The position numbers were made by a program, and so were the translations under genes. Below the pieces are notes generated by a model, which did no database searches, was not told the DNA's origin, and was given only the letters and a program-made list of their open reading frames with translations. From the NCBI GenBank assembly GCA_022511075.1, contig JAFLSE010000017.1, positions 1 through 53,843 on the forward strand: a stretch of 53,843 nt of DNA, given 5' to 3'. Of the stretch, positions 17,075 through 26,105 are shown one piece after another. Every line of letters begins with the position of its first letter. Positions within the stretch are counted from its first letter, which is position 1. Origin of the DNA: Prevotella sp. (GTDB lineage Bacteria > Bacteroidota > Bacteroidia > Bacteroidales > Bacteroidaceae).

Positions 17075-17184
17075 AGTCGTTGTGTTATAGGGTTACTATA
17101 TCTTGTGGACGAAAGCTTAATTCATGCCGATTTGCTGGGCATAGATGCGGTTATTGCTCATTGACCTGACAATATCAAAAGGAC

Positions 17185-17221
17185 ACAACTAAGCCCTTCC
17201 ATACCAGAAGGGCTTAGTTGT
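17185..17221. terminator. Perfect 15-bp hairpin after the AbiE genes
   Basis: ACAACTAAGCCCTTC (17185-17199) pairs perfectly with 17207-17221 around a 7-base loop. It lies 22 bases past the stop of abiEii on the minus strand and probably ends that transcript. Confidence 0.85.
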
Positions 17222-17243
17222 ATGAATTATTTCCCGAAAAACA

Positions 17244-18104
17244 TCAAAGTAAATCCTTTTTCCAATATTCCTGTAGATTATCCTTTATGCATTGCATGAC
17301 GACAGGAAAAGGAATTGGGTCTTTCCACCGTATCTTTTTCAGAAAAGATTGCCAAAGAGCATTCCTTGTAGTATCAGCAGCAAATGTGTCGGTGAAAAGC
17401 ATCAGAGTCTCCTTGTATGCAGTATTCCTGTTCCGGAATGTACTGACAATAGCTTCTGCAAGCACATCCCTGTCTATCTCGTGATTGTTGAACAACTGAT
17501 ATACGTCGAAGAAATCCTTCATTCGGCTGTTACTTTCATCACGATCTACCATCGTGTGAAACTTTTCGGCAATCAAGGTTTCCAGCGAATAGGCATACAG
17601 TTCCACAGATGGCACATCAGGCAGCAATAAAGGATAGTCTAATGATAGCGGATAAGGTGTGACGACATCTCCAAAACCGATGTCTATTGAAATCTGCTGC
17701 ACTATCGTGTCCAAATGGGCGACAACCGTCACGCATGTACCAGGGTATTTCTTTTCCATGGCTATTGGCTCCAATTCAAGAGATTTTCCGTCAAAAAAGA
17801 CCCCGTCATCAGTACATTCTATTGAACAGATTTTTAGGAAAACGACCTTCAGAGTGTCGCTGTCACTGCTTATGCGCTCACCGAGCAGGTCTATGTCAAT
17901 AGTCGGACGTGCCTTAAAACCATCCAAGGCGAAAAGCAAGGAACTGCCTTTCAACAGAAAGTGACTTTTATAAGGACTGGCTGATATACGGAACAGCAAT
18001 CGTTCATGCAAGTATCTTACCAGCACCTTCATATAATCTACGCCTTCTTTCCTTGACAGATTAAGGAGACGTGTCCTTATGGATTTGCCTGTATTCTTTA
18101 TCAT
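17244..18104 (-). CDS. AbiEii-type nucleotidyltransferase toxin
   Basis: A 286-residue AbiEii/AbiGii family protein. HFLLKGSSLLFALDGF followed by RPTIDIDLLGE gives the GS...DID nucleotidyltransferase motif, and LIAEKFHTMVDR with RMKDFFDVYQLF are the family's C-terminal motifs (EK and KDxxD). Such toxins transfer nucleotides to tRNA or other targets and stop growth, giving phage resistance or element stability (type IV toxin-antitoxin). The gene overlaps the antitoxin gene by 4 bases (ATGA type), so both are translated together. Length is normal and catalytic residues are present, so it is probably active. Confidence 0.92.
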   Translation of the reverse strand: MIKNTGKSIRTRLLNLSRKEGVDYMKVLVRYLHERLLFRISASPYKSHFLLKGSSLLFALDGFKARPTIDIDLLGERISSDSDTLKVVFLKICSIECTDDGVFFDGKSLELEPIAMEKKYPGTCVTVVAHLDTIVQQISIDIGFGDVVTPYPLSLDYPLLLPDVPSVELYAYSLETLIAEKFHTMVDRDESNSRMKDFFDVYQLFNNHEIDRDVLAEAIVSTFRNRNTAYKETLMLFTDTFAADTTRNALWQSFLKKIRWKDPIPFPVVMQCIKDNLQEYWKKDLL

Positions 18105-18685
18105 AGTCTCATTTCTGTATATTTAGTTAAAATAGTCCTCAATCTCAGCCTTCTGGCGTATTCGTTCAACAAAGATATATTGCGTGTCTCTCTTTTCAGA
18201 TAACTGTCAATCACCTCGCCACATACATCAAGCCCAATCTTGTTACGATATTTTATAGCATCGCACACCGTGCGTTCCAGGTCCGTTATGCTTACAAGAT
18301 ACCCGGACACTTCCTTTTGCATGATGCCAAATTCAAGATTCTCTTTTTTCCAATAATAGAGATCGATGATAGGATAATCAGGCAAGCGGAGTTTCCGTTT
18401 TGCTTCAATGGCAACACAGAAAGCCGATGGCACCTGTGTGGACAGTCTGTGATAATCGAATGCACTATAGAGACAAAGCACACCTCCTGGTACAATGCGC
18501 TCCACATCGATCATATTGTTTGCCAGTGCTGATGTTTCTGCATATATCCCATTACGAAGCCGTATAAGTGTCCCGTCATCTGCAGCCCTACGCAGTTGCT
18601 CGTATTCACAGCGACCGTTCACTTCGCTTGTCTTAATGAAACCGCCACGTTTCTGCATTTCTTCTATGATAGAGTTATTTCTCAT
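18101..18685 (-). CDS. AbiEi-type antitoxin and autorepressor
   Basis: A 194-residue protein with an N-terminal winged helix (IIEEMQKRGGFIKTSEVNG, DDGTLIRLRNGIYA) and a C-terminal AbiEi-like part (SDLERTVCDAIKYRNKIG in pattern: ITDLERTVCDAI). AbiEi proteins neutralise the AbiEii toxin and repress their own promoter by binding inverted repeats. The ATG at 18685 is chosen because the -7 box lies at 18717-18710; the in-frame TTG at 18712 would fall inside the promoter. The family usually has this size. Confidence 0.88.
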   Translation of the reverse strand: MRNNSIIEEMQKRGGFIKTSEVNGRCEYEQLRRAADDGTLIRLRNGIYAETSALANNMIDVERIVPGGVLCLYSAFDYHRLSTQVPSAFCVAIEAKRKLRLPDYPIIDLYYWKKENLEFGIMQKEVSGYLVSITDLERTVCDAIKYRNKIGLDVCGEVIDSYLKRETRNISLLNEYARRLRLRTILTKYTEMRL

Positions 18686-18709
18686 TGTGATATCATATTG
18701 TTTTTGCTG

Positions 18710-18717
18710 CAAAGTTA
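18710..18717 (-). promoter_or_regulatory. -7 box of the AbiE operon
   Basis: TAACTTTG on the minus strand, 24 bases before the ATG at 18685. A TTTG at 18745-18742 is a possible, slightly distant -33 element. Confidence 0.6.
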
Positions 18718-18747
18718 CTACAAGAATTTGAAATTGACGAACAAATC

Positions 18748-18793
18748 TGTAAAAAGTTACGGATAAAACAGTTATTATCCGTAACTTTTTACA
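18748..18793. promoter_or_regulatory. 19-bp perfect inverted repeat, likely AbiEi operator
   Basis: Arms 18748-18766 and 18775-18793 (TGTAAAAAGTTACGGATAA and its reverse complement) are separated by 8 bases. They lie just upstream of the abiE promoter. AbiEi antitoxins are known to bind inverted repeats at this place to control the operon. Confidence 0.7.
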
Positions 18794-18868
18794 TAAAAGA
18801 GACTTTCAATGATTGATTTTGAGTTTTGTAACACGGAAGATTGTTGTTAAGATCGATTCTTATAGTCG

Positions 18869-19114
18869 TCATTTAAATGATTCATCCGTAATCCTTACTG
18901 ATATCCTTGACCGTCTTTTATCTGGCATATCCATTGTCGTGTCCTCCACTTCTCCTTGATGGGTGGCCGTATGAGTATTGCGGATATAAATCATCTCATA
19001 CTCCCACATTTCGATAGGTGTAGTAGTGATGGGCTTGCTGTATTGTTACTTGACTGCGCAAAACAACAGAAATGGCAGTGACATGAAAAGAACAAGAGAG
19101 AATATTTTCCCCAT
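18869..19114 (-). pseudogene. Small exported protein gene interrupted by one stop
   Basis: On the minus strand an ATG at 19114 opens a 22-residue signal-like peptide (MGKIFSLVLFMSLPFLLF, then CAVK) that ends at a TAA (19048-19046). The same frame continues for 58 further codons to a TGA at 18869, with IEMWEYEMIYIRNTH and MDMPDKRRSRISVRITDESF. The two parts look like one 81-residue secreted protein broken by a nonsense codon; the FLLFC context could be a lipobox. It would be the last gene of the signalling island. It might instead be two tiny genes or chance. Confidence 0.35.
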
Positions 19115-19118
19115 TGCT

Positions 19119-19619
19119 CTACTTTTTTACGGGTCTTATTGATAGTCCACAATAGGTTGCAAAATTGCTAACTAATTCTGCATTATCATTGTCATTAAGT
19201 TTTTTATATCCTGGTTGAAATTCCAAAACATATCCTTTATTACCAGACCAATAATAACCGATATTGCCATTTCCTCTTGTATATGGAAGGAATATTGTTT
19301 TTCCGTTTGGCCCTATTACATCATATCCATTGGATTTAACAATAAATCTACAATTCTCCACAAGTTCTTCCATTTGTTCTTTAGAGGGTAACTGCCATTC
19401 ACTACCCAATTTTATACTGGCGACATCATTTGATGTTCCAATGATACTTGCACCATCGTTGTATTGATTACCCGTATTTTCTGGGTAATCATTTTTAGAC
19501 TCCGTTGTTCCAAACGCATAATGCTCTCCATCGGCCTGTTCGGATTTGGCTCCCAAATTACAACTTGCCCATAGTGTACCACTTGGAAGCCCTAAATCTA
19601 TGGTTCTCATTTCAACCAT
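19119..19619 (-). CDS. FISUMP-domain protein without signal peptide
   Basis: A 166-residue protein consisting almost wholly of a FISUMP (Fibrobacter succinogenes major paralogous) domain: IDLGLPSGTLWASCNLG, EWQLPSKEQMEELVENC, GYDVIGPNGKTIFLP and GLSIRPVKK. The same domain is fused to a kinase at 43.3 kb and exported at 41.8 and 42.6 kb. Here no leader exists, so it would be cytoplasmic, or it is the detached C-terminus of a kinase, given that a kinase with a transmembrane tail ends 46 bases upstream. FISUMP domains have been proposed as ligand-binding modules; the ligand is unknown. Confidence 0.75.
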   Translation of the reverse strand: MVEMRTIDLGLPSGTLWASCNLGAKSEQADGEHYAFGTTESKNDYPENTGNQYNDGASIIGTSNDVASIKLGSEWQLPSKEQMEELVENCRFIVKSNGYDVIGPNGKTIFLPYTRGNGNIGYYWSGNKGYVLEFQPGYKKLNDNDNAELVSNFATYCGLSIRPVKK

Positions 19620-19665
19620 TACTATTTCATCATTAATATTAGTTTTAAATTCTGCAGAGTATTTC

Positions 19666-20976
19666 TTAGAAAATATTAAGAATTAAGAAGAACAAAAAGA
19701 TTAGAGACAATATTAACCCTCCAATGGATATTAATCCCCAAATTTTCTTTTTTGTAAATATGTAATATATCCGGAACAGAATTGAAGAACACAATCCGAC
19801 AATGCCAATATTCCAGATATTAGATCCAATATGATAACCATTTTCTAGTGGCGCATTATTTATTGTGCATAACAACACCAATAGTACGACAATTCCTAAG
19901 CCTGTCATCTGCGCTATCTTAACGCCACCAATTTTCCTCTTCCATGGAATGTTGCTATTAACACCAATCTTATGGTTAATACTATTTTCAATATGAGAAT
20001 TTTCAACTTTTACTTCGGCTTCTTCATTATACTTCAAACTTTCTTTTTCCTGTTCATAAATTGTTTGTTCATTACCATCTGAAAGAGTTGAGATGGCTTC
20101 AGACATAGAAGAAACTGTCTGATAACGTTCTTTTTTCATTGGGGACATGGCCTTTTCAACAATAGATATTGTGCCTGCACTAACTCCTGTATGTTTTAAT
20201 GCTTTCAAGGGTAATCCTTCGTTGAGTACAGATGATGCTTCGGGTGGGGTTTTACCTGTTAGCATCTTAAAAAAAGTAGCCCCTAAAGAATACACATCAA
20301 TAGTAACTGGCAATGTGCCGTCTTGTTTATAGTTAGCCTGTTCCAATGGGGCGTAGCCGGGTGTTCCTAATCCAATAGACGTGCTGGATTCTGGTTCCCC
20401 ATTCTCATCATATTGTTTTGACAACCCAAAATCAATAAGAAATAATATACCGTTTGGATTTCTCATAACATTTTTGGGTTTAAGGTCAAGATGTATCATC
20501 CAGTTTTTATGCATATATGACAAGGCCTTTCCAATTTCAATAGTACACCTCAAAGCCTCATCTTCAGATAAATGGCCTTTTTGTTTTATATAGTCATCCA
20601 AAGAGCCACCTTCAATATACTCCATTACATAATAGGTTGTATTATTCTCGTCAAACACTTCTATTACCTTAATTATATTGGGATGGTGAAGTTTTGCCAA
20701 ATTCTCTGCCTCTTTCCTAAATTTGTGACGATAGTTCTTCACCATCGTATTTTGGGTACCCTCAACAGTTGTGCCATCCAAAGTGCGATTATTCAAATCC
20801 TTCATATAGAATTCCTTAATTGCGACATTGATGGTAACATCCATTTGACCCATCTGTCCTTTTACAGCAATCTTGGTCGATGCAAGATAGGTGATACCAA
20901 AGTTACCAGAGCCTAAGACTCTGGTTATCTCATATTTCCCACTTTGGAGTTTACTCCCAATTTTCAATACCGTCAT
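19666..20976 (-). CDS. Ser/Thr protein kinase with C-terminal membrane segments (kinase 1)
   Basis: A 436-residue Hanks-type kinase. Glycine loop LGSGNFGITYLA, ATP Lys in NVAIKEFYMKD, catalytic loop MIHLDLKPKNVM, metal-binding LIDFGLSKQ and the activation-end GTPGYAPLEQ are all intact, so it should be active. The HRD Arg is Leu (HLD). After about residue 345 there are three membrane segments (GLGIVVLLVLLCTI, NIGIVGLCSSILFRIYYIF, LISIGGLILSLIFLFFLI) but no large outside domain, so it is a membrane-bound kinase with little external part. It is one of six paralogous kinases in this island. Confidence 0.93.
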   Translation of the reverse strand: MTVLKIGSKLQSGKYEITRVLGSGNFGITYLASTKIAVKGQMGQMDVTINVAIKEFYMKDLNNRTLDGTTVEGTQNTMVKNYRHKFRKEAENLAKLHHPNIIKVIEVFDENNTTYYVMEYIEGGSLDDYIKQKGHLSEDEALRCTIEIGKALSYMHKNWMIHLDLKPKNVMRNPNGILFLIDFGLSKQYDENGEPESSTSIGLGTPGYAPLEQANYKQDGTLPVTIDVYSLGATFFKMLTGKTPPEASSVLNEGLPLKALKHTGVSAGTISIVEKAMSPMKKERYQTVSSMSEAISTLSDGNEQTIYEQEKESLKYNEEAEVKVENSHIENSINHKIGVNSNIPWKRKIGGVKIAQMTGLGIVVLLVLLCTINNAPLENGYHIGSNIWNIGIVGLCSSILFRIYYIFTKKKIWGLISIGGLILSLIFLFFLILNIF

Positions 20977-21014
20977 ATGAATAAAACAATGAACGTTGTG
21001 TTATACATTACTAA

Positions 21015-22982
21015 TTAATTGTCTCTTGCTATTCTAAATCCCGTAACACTATTACAATTAAACGTAGCATCAATTTCTGCACCAGAAAAATATGGGAATG
21101 AATTAATATGACCATCAAACTGTCCTCCACATTCCGCAGCAAACTTTCCGTTAATTGTACTTGTAACCTGTGTCTCACTTTTGTTAATGTCAAACCTTTC
21201 TTGGCACCATTCGTGTACATTACCAATCATATCATAAAGACCATATTCGTTAGGAGATTTCATACCAACATCATGTAAAAAGTGCCCTGTTTCTCTAAAC
21301 CATCCAAGTTCGCCGATTTTTTTGCCAGAATCCGGACTAGCAGCTGACAGCCATTCTACAATTGTTGGTAATCTATATTTCTTGCCAGATAATTTGTTAA
21401 GTTTTTCAATAAATATCAGACAATCCTCATAAGATGCATTAACAGGTTTGTTATCATCTCCTCTCGGTTTTCCATCCTTCATAATAATTCTCCATATTTT
21501 ATTTGTAACTTCAAACTGAAACAATTGAAAAGAAGGAACACTTCCTCCCTTTCCAGTACCCACTTTATACCAAATCCAATCATCTCCATGAACATAACGA
21601 TAATAAATACCATAATCGGGAGCAGTACCATTAGGGATCTTTACCATATGTTTATCTATATAGTCTGCCGTTCTTAATTCCTCATAACGCTGTTCCACGT
21701 TTATTTTATGTTCTGTAGAAGCTTCAACAAATTCTGTTAAGTATTTTTGAATTGTTAAAGTATCTTTCGAAACTAATGCATCCTTATACAATCTTGATTC
21801 TTCCTCTGCTCTAACCCTGGAAGAATAATTATTGTAAAGCTTCCAACAAATAGGAAAAACAAGCAACAAAGCACCAACAACAAATAAATACTTCCCATAT
21901 TTTTTAAATATAGTCCTTTCCTTTTTTACACGATTTTCTGCTTCGTCTCTCTCCATAATATTATTGTCAGAAATAGAATTATTATGTTGTCCTACATCAT
22001 CGTGTATAAACTCTTCATCATAAACAGTTCCTTCCTCTTCTTGAACAGTAGTTCCTTCTTCAACAGCATAAGAATTTCCAATAGCCAGTGACAAAGCCTT
22101 AACAGATTGATATCGTTCCTTTTTCATCGGAGCCATTGCCTTTTCTACAATTGCTATCGTTTCTTCGTTGACACCAGCATTTTTCAATAGAGATAATGGC
22201 AATCCATCATTGAACACAAGAGAAGAATCTGGCGGTGTCTTGCCAGTAAGCATCTTAAACAAAGATGCACCAAGGGCATAAATATCGAGAGTGACAGGGA
22301 AGAATCCATCCTTTTTATAATGTGCCTGTTCTATTGGAGCATAACCTGGTGTGCCAAGACCAAGTGAGGTACTTGATTCTGGTTCACCTTCCTCTGTATA
22401 TTGTTTTGCCAGTCCAAAATCTATCAAGAATATTTGACCTTCCGAATTACGCATAATATTTTTGGGCTTCAAATCCAGATGAAGCATCTTATGATCATGC
22501 ATGTATAACAAAGCCTTACAAACCTCATTAGTAATTGCGAGTGATTCTTCAACCGAAAGTTTTCCATTCCGTTTGATGTATTCATCAATGGTTTCTCCAT
22601 CAATAAACTCCATTACATAATAGGTTGTGTTGTTCTCATCAAATACTTCTAACACCTTAACGATAGCGGGGTGATGAAGTTTTGCCAGATTCTCGGCTTC
22701 TTTGCGGAATTTCGTTTGGTAGTTTTTAACCAATGCACTACTTGTTTGTTCCAGGCTGCTCCCGTCCGCAGCCCGGCTGTTCAAGTCAGCCATAAAAAAC
22801 TCTTTAATGGTGACGTTTACCGTCACCTCCATCTTTCCGAGTTGGCCGTCTATTGAAATACGGGTTGTTGCGAGGTAGGTTATTCCAAAACTGCCTTTTC
22901 CCAACACCTTTACAATCTTGTATTTATGGTCTTTAAGCGTACTTCCTTGTTTTAGTTCTGCCATAAATTCATTTATTTGCAT
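21015..22982 (-). CDS. Ser/Thr kinase with transmembrane segment and FGE/SUMF1-like domain (kinase 2)
   Basis: A 655-residue protein: kinase domain about 20-285 (LGKGSFGITYLA, TIKEFFMADL, LHLDLKPKNIM, LIDFGLAKQ, GTPGYAPIEQ), one membrane segment near 370 (LFVVGALLLVFPICWKLY), and a C-terminal formylglycine-generating-enzyme-like domain with KKYRLPTIVEWLSAAS, YGLYDMIGNVHEWCQE and VTGFRIARDN. The catalytic Cys pair of true FGE enzymes is not evident, so this is probably a C-type-lectin-fold sensing domain outside the cytoplasmic membrane controlling the inside kinase. A later Met at 22964 is an equally good start by comparison with its paralogues. Confidence 0.93.
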   Translation of the reverse strand: MQINEFMAELKQGSTLKDHKYKIVKVLGKGSFGITYLATTRISIDGQLGKMEVTVNVTIKEFFMADLNSRAADGSSLEQTSSALVKNYQTKFRKEAENLAKLHHPAIVKVLEVFDENNTTYYVMEFIDGETIDEYIKRNGKLSVEESLAITNEVCKALLYMHDHKMLHLDLKPKNIMRNSEGQIFLIDFGLAKQYTEEGEPESSTSLGLGTPGYAPIEQAHYKKDGFFPVTLDIYALGASLFKMLTGKTPPDSSLVFNDGLPLSLLKNAGVNEETIAIVEKAMAPMKKERYQSVKALSLAIGNSYAVEEGTTVQEEEGTVYDEEFIHDDVGQHNNSISDNNIMERDEAENRVKKERTIFKKYGKYLFVVGALLLVFPICWKLYNNYSSRVRAEEESRLYKDALVSKDTLTIQKYLTEFVEASTEHKINVEQRYEELRTADYIDKHMVKIPNGTAPDYGIYYRYVHGDDWIWYKVGTGKGGSVPSFQLFQFEVTNKIWRIIMKDGKPRGDDNKPVNASYEDCLIFIEKLNKLSGKKYRLPTIVEWLSAASPDSGKKIGELGWFRETGHFLHDVGMKSPNEYGLYDMIGNVHEWCQERFDINKSETQVTSTINGKFAAECGGQFDGHINSFPYFSGAEIDATFNCNSVTGFRIARDN

Positions 22983-23047
22983 TTTTCATATATACTACAT
23001 TTTCTTACAGCTTTGGAGAGTTATTCCATCAATAGCTCAAGGTGTTT

Positions 23048-23638
23048 TTATGGAACATCAACATCCATGGGGAAGGCTGACTGGCTAATTATTTTATCGG
23101 GATTCTGAATCGCCCATTCCATCGTTTCGGTTAGGAGAGACATAAATGAATCAACCAGCTTCCCTTTCCCGATAGATAAATTGACATATTCATCACCTTC
23201 AAAAAGAACTTGTTGTTTTACTTTAACAGTTATGTCAGATGCACCTGCACCACATAAGTATTCATTCCCATTAGATGGAATTTTACAAATATTTTGGTTT
23301 GCCAGTTTGTTAAGAAACTGCTTGTATTCAGCCTGACTGATATGCCGATTTTCATTGAACTTTACTTCACCATTATATCCTCCATAGATTGTAACATTCA
23401 CATTATTCGGCATTATGCTTATATAGTAATCGTAGTGATAATCTGGAGCAACAGAACCATTCCCACAATAATATGATATGGTTGTAGCCCTCCCTAATAT
23501 TGCGAGTGTCAGTTTAGACTTATTTTGAGTATATGTACTCAAAGATTGAGCAATTTTACCTAATTGATTAGGTTTTTGTGACCAAACCGACAATGTTATA
23601 CATAACATCAAACAGGCTAAAAAGAAAAATCTTCTCAT
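23048..23638 (-). CDS. Exported hypothetical protein
   Basis: Not recognised. 196 residues with a clear signal peptide (FFFLACLMLCITLSVWSQ). The mature part has predicted beta-strands and Tyr/Asn-rich segments, with two Cys (QNICKIP and EYLCGAGAS) that could form a disulphide. It lies between kinase 2 and a frameshifted small gene and is likely co-expressed with them. A CAAATATA (TATATTTG on the minus strand) at 23662-23669 is a possible -7 box but has no matching -33 element. Confidence 0.75.
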   Translation of the reverse strand: MRRFFFLACLMLCITLSVWSQKPNQLGKIAQSLSTYTQNKSKLTLAILGRATTISYYCGNGSVAPDYHYDYYISIMPNNVNVTIYGGYNGEVKFNENRHISQAEYKQFLNKLANQNICKIPSNGNEYLCGAGASDITVKVKQQVLFEGDEYVNLSIGKGKLVDSFMSLLTETMEWAIQNPDKIISQSAFPMDVDVP

Positions 23639-23769
23639 ATATTTTCACTGCGATTATGATTCAAATATACTTTCCCAAACTCATACATATGACATATATT
23701 AACAACACATTCTGTCTTTTTTATACGCCACATTTTCGAGCTTTTATTATAAAAATTTGGAACACATAC

Positions 23770-24119
23770 TTATTTTATTGTCGTGACATCAAACCTATCT
23801 CTTAGTCCTTCTTCTATTGCTTCTTCTACTTGATTTAGAAAGTCACCACGCAGAACATAATGGAAAATGAATCCGAATAGGGCAGCAGCAAATGGATCCA
23901 TCCCTCCATTAATTCCTATAATGGTTTGCCCTTTGTTTTCTTTCTGCTTGATAAAGACTATTGCTCTAACAAAAAACCTTTGCGTATAATAACAAATGGA
24001 GAGTTGACTCCCCAAGTTTGAACCTTTACCTTACATTCTGGAAATCTTTCTTCTGCAACATGTTCTAGAAAATTAATGTCTAACGACGGTAGATAGTTAA
24101 TTTTGATTTTCTTGTCCAT
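23770..24119 (-). pseudogene. Small protein gene with a homopolymer frameshift
   Basis: From the ATG at 24119 (7 bases after the kinase 3 stop) the frame gives MDKKIKINYLPSLDINFLEH and ends after 53 residues. A second frame from about 24015 to 23770 continues the protein naturally: reading seven instead of six T (run at 23976-23971) joins WGVNSPFVIIRKG to FFVRAIVFIKQKENK and then GGMDPFAAALFGFIF. The repaired product would be about 116 residues, with one hydrophobic helix near 82-95. Function unknown. Either a real frameshift, slippage, or a sequence error. Confidence 0.6.
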
Positions 24120-24125
24120 AAAATT

Positions 24126-25868
24126 TTATCTTAAAGAATTTAACAATATTGATAATATCATAACTATGATGGTTACTATAGTAACTATTACTATCTGTTT
24201 CCTGTTTTGATGCTGATTTTGTTTCTTCATCAAAGGAACAAGTTCTTGTGATAGTTCTTGAGCAACAGACTTACACCTGCCCTCTTTTATATATTGTAGG
24301 CAGGTTTTATAGGCCTCTTTGTATTCCTCACACTCTTTCATGTGCTCAACAAGCTGGCGTAGATCCCTCTCCTCCTGCCTGTCTTTACTATATGATTCGT
24401 CTTTTCTTTCTTCGTCTTTTTTTTCTACTATTTTGGCAGAGTCTTTGGATTTACCCTCTTTATCCTTCTGTGGCAGAATGTTTATTATCCTTTCATATAT
24501 TTCTATTGGAGAACCCTCCAGTTTCCCGTTTTCACCACCTCCATAATCGTCAGACCATGAATTTTTCCAAACGGTATTATATTCTTTGTTCTGTTCATCA
24601 TAAAGGATAATCTTTAGTCTTGTACTATCAGTACCCCATTCCTCCCTTTTGCTTCCATCAGGATTTATATTTAGATTCAATTGCTCCAAATCGATAAGAA
24701 ACTTTTCATAGTTTTCTCTGGAGATACTATATTCCAACCACTTTTCTCCCCTTTTTTGAAATGGAGAATACAGATTATGACCATGCATGTATCTGACACT
24801 ATCGTATGATATTTCTCTGATGTATTCTTCTTTTCCAGAAAAAATACTCGGAAAATATTCTATTCTAACCTTTCTTGTTTTTTTATGTATGTTAAGAATA
24901 TTATCATCTGTATTTAAATAAGTATCGCTTTTTGTATTACTTTTATTTTTCTCTGCAATTTCAATATCAACAATGGTTGCTTCTTCTTCATTGTCAAGAG
25001 CTTTTAAGAAATCAATTACAGATTGGTATCTGTCTTTTTTGGTCGGTGCCATCGCCTTAGCAATACATGCGGAATGAGCATCAAGCACATTGTGTTCTTG
25101 AAGCTCGTAAAGAGGGAACCCATCATTTAAAATTTCTGATGCTTCTGGTGGACGTTTACCCGTGAGCATCTTAAACAGAGTTCCACCAAGAGCATATACA
25201 TCCATTGTGACAGGAAAGCCTTTACCCTCCTTATAGTTTGCCTGCTCAATAGGAGCATAGCCCGGAGTACCCGCACCGACCTTTGTGCTTGATTCTGGTT
25301 CTCCACTTTCGTCGTATTGTTTGGAAAGTCCGAAATCAATAACTACAATATCCCCTGTATCTTTAAGCATGATATTGGACGGTTTGAGGTCTAAATGTAA
25401 CATGCCTTGAGAGTGCATGAATGAAAGAGCGGAGCCTATTTGCTTTACTATCTTTATTGCTTCACCCTCTTTTAGCCCATTGTTCTTTGCTATGTAATTA
25501 TCAAGGCTACCACCACTTATGTACTCCATCACATAATACATAGTGTTATTTGCCTCAAAAGACTCAATGACCTTTATGATATTAGGATGCTGCAGTTTGC
25601 TAAGATTCAGAGCTTCACGATTGAACTTCCTTTTGTATTCATCATAAATGCCTCCTTTGCTGCCGCTTGTCACGGTCGTGTCAGACCGTCCATTGATATC
25701 ACGCATAAAGAACTCTTTGATAGCAACTTTTATGTTGGCATCAATACTCCCCAAAGCACCAGCCATCTTAACAGAGGCAAGATAGGTAATGCCAAAGCTG
25801 CCTTGCCCAAGGACTTTTTCAATAAGGTACTGATATGATTTACCTTTAAGTATCGTATCAGTCGGCAA
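24126..25868 (-). CDS. Ser/Thr kinase with C-terminal tail anchor (kinase 3)
   Basis: A 580-residue kinase: LGQGSFGITYLA, KVAIKEFFMRD, LHLDLKPSNIM, VIDFGLSKQ, GTPGYAPIEQ. Residues about 330-490 form an extra beta-rich domain (FPSIFSGKEEYIREI), followed by a charged coil and a single membrane segment at the very end (VIVTIVTIIVMILSILLN), so it should be tail-anchored with everything inside. The frame starts with TTG at 25868. An ATG at 25887, with AAAGGA upstream, is out of frame by one T in an 8-base run (25874-25867); with seven T it would read MDQNIFLPTDTIL, matching the N-terminus length of the other kinases. Confidence 0.9.
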   Translation of the reverse strand: MPTDTILKGKSYQYLIEKVLGQGSFGITYLASVKMAGALGSIDANIKVAIKEFFMRDINGRSDTTVTSGSKGGIYDEYKRKFNREALNLSKLQHPNIIKVIESFEANNTMYYVMEYISGGSLDNYIAKNNGLKEGEAIKIVKQIGSALSFMHSQGMLHLDLKPSNIMLKDTGDIVVIDFGLSKQYDESGEPESSTKVGAGTPGYAPIEQANYKEGKGFPVTMDVYALGGTLFKMLTGKRPPEASEILNDGFPLYELQEHNVLDAHSACIAKAMAPTKKDRYQSVIDFLKALDNEEEATIVDIEIAEKNKSNTKSDTYLNTDDNILNIHKKTRKVRIEYFPSIFSGKEEYIREISYDSVRYMHGHNLYSPFQKRGEKWLEYSISRENYEKFLIDLEQLNLNINPDGSKREEWGTDSTRLKIILYDEQNKEYNTVWKNSWSDDYGGGENGKLEGSPIEIYERIINILPQKDKEGKSKDSAKIVEKKDEERKDESYSKDRQEERDLRQLVEHMKECEEYKEAYKTCLQYIKEGRCKSVAQELSQELVPLMKKQNQHQNRKQIVIVTIVTIIVMILSILLNSLR

Positions 25869-26105
25869 AAAAAATATTTTGATCCATATTTATCCTTTTA
25901 CAGTTTCTTCAATATCCAAGAATATTCCCATTAAAACAGCATTTGTATCATTTCATCAGCCTAACTCCTCTTGAAAATATTATAGACTGCCCTTAACGTC
26001 ATTTTAACAATATAGAACTTAGGTGTTATATAAATGCAAGAACACTCCTGCTATATTAATTTTTTGGGGGAATGGATATAACAATAATTTATCATTGGTG
26101 TTGTG

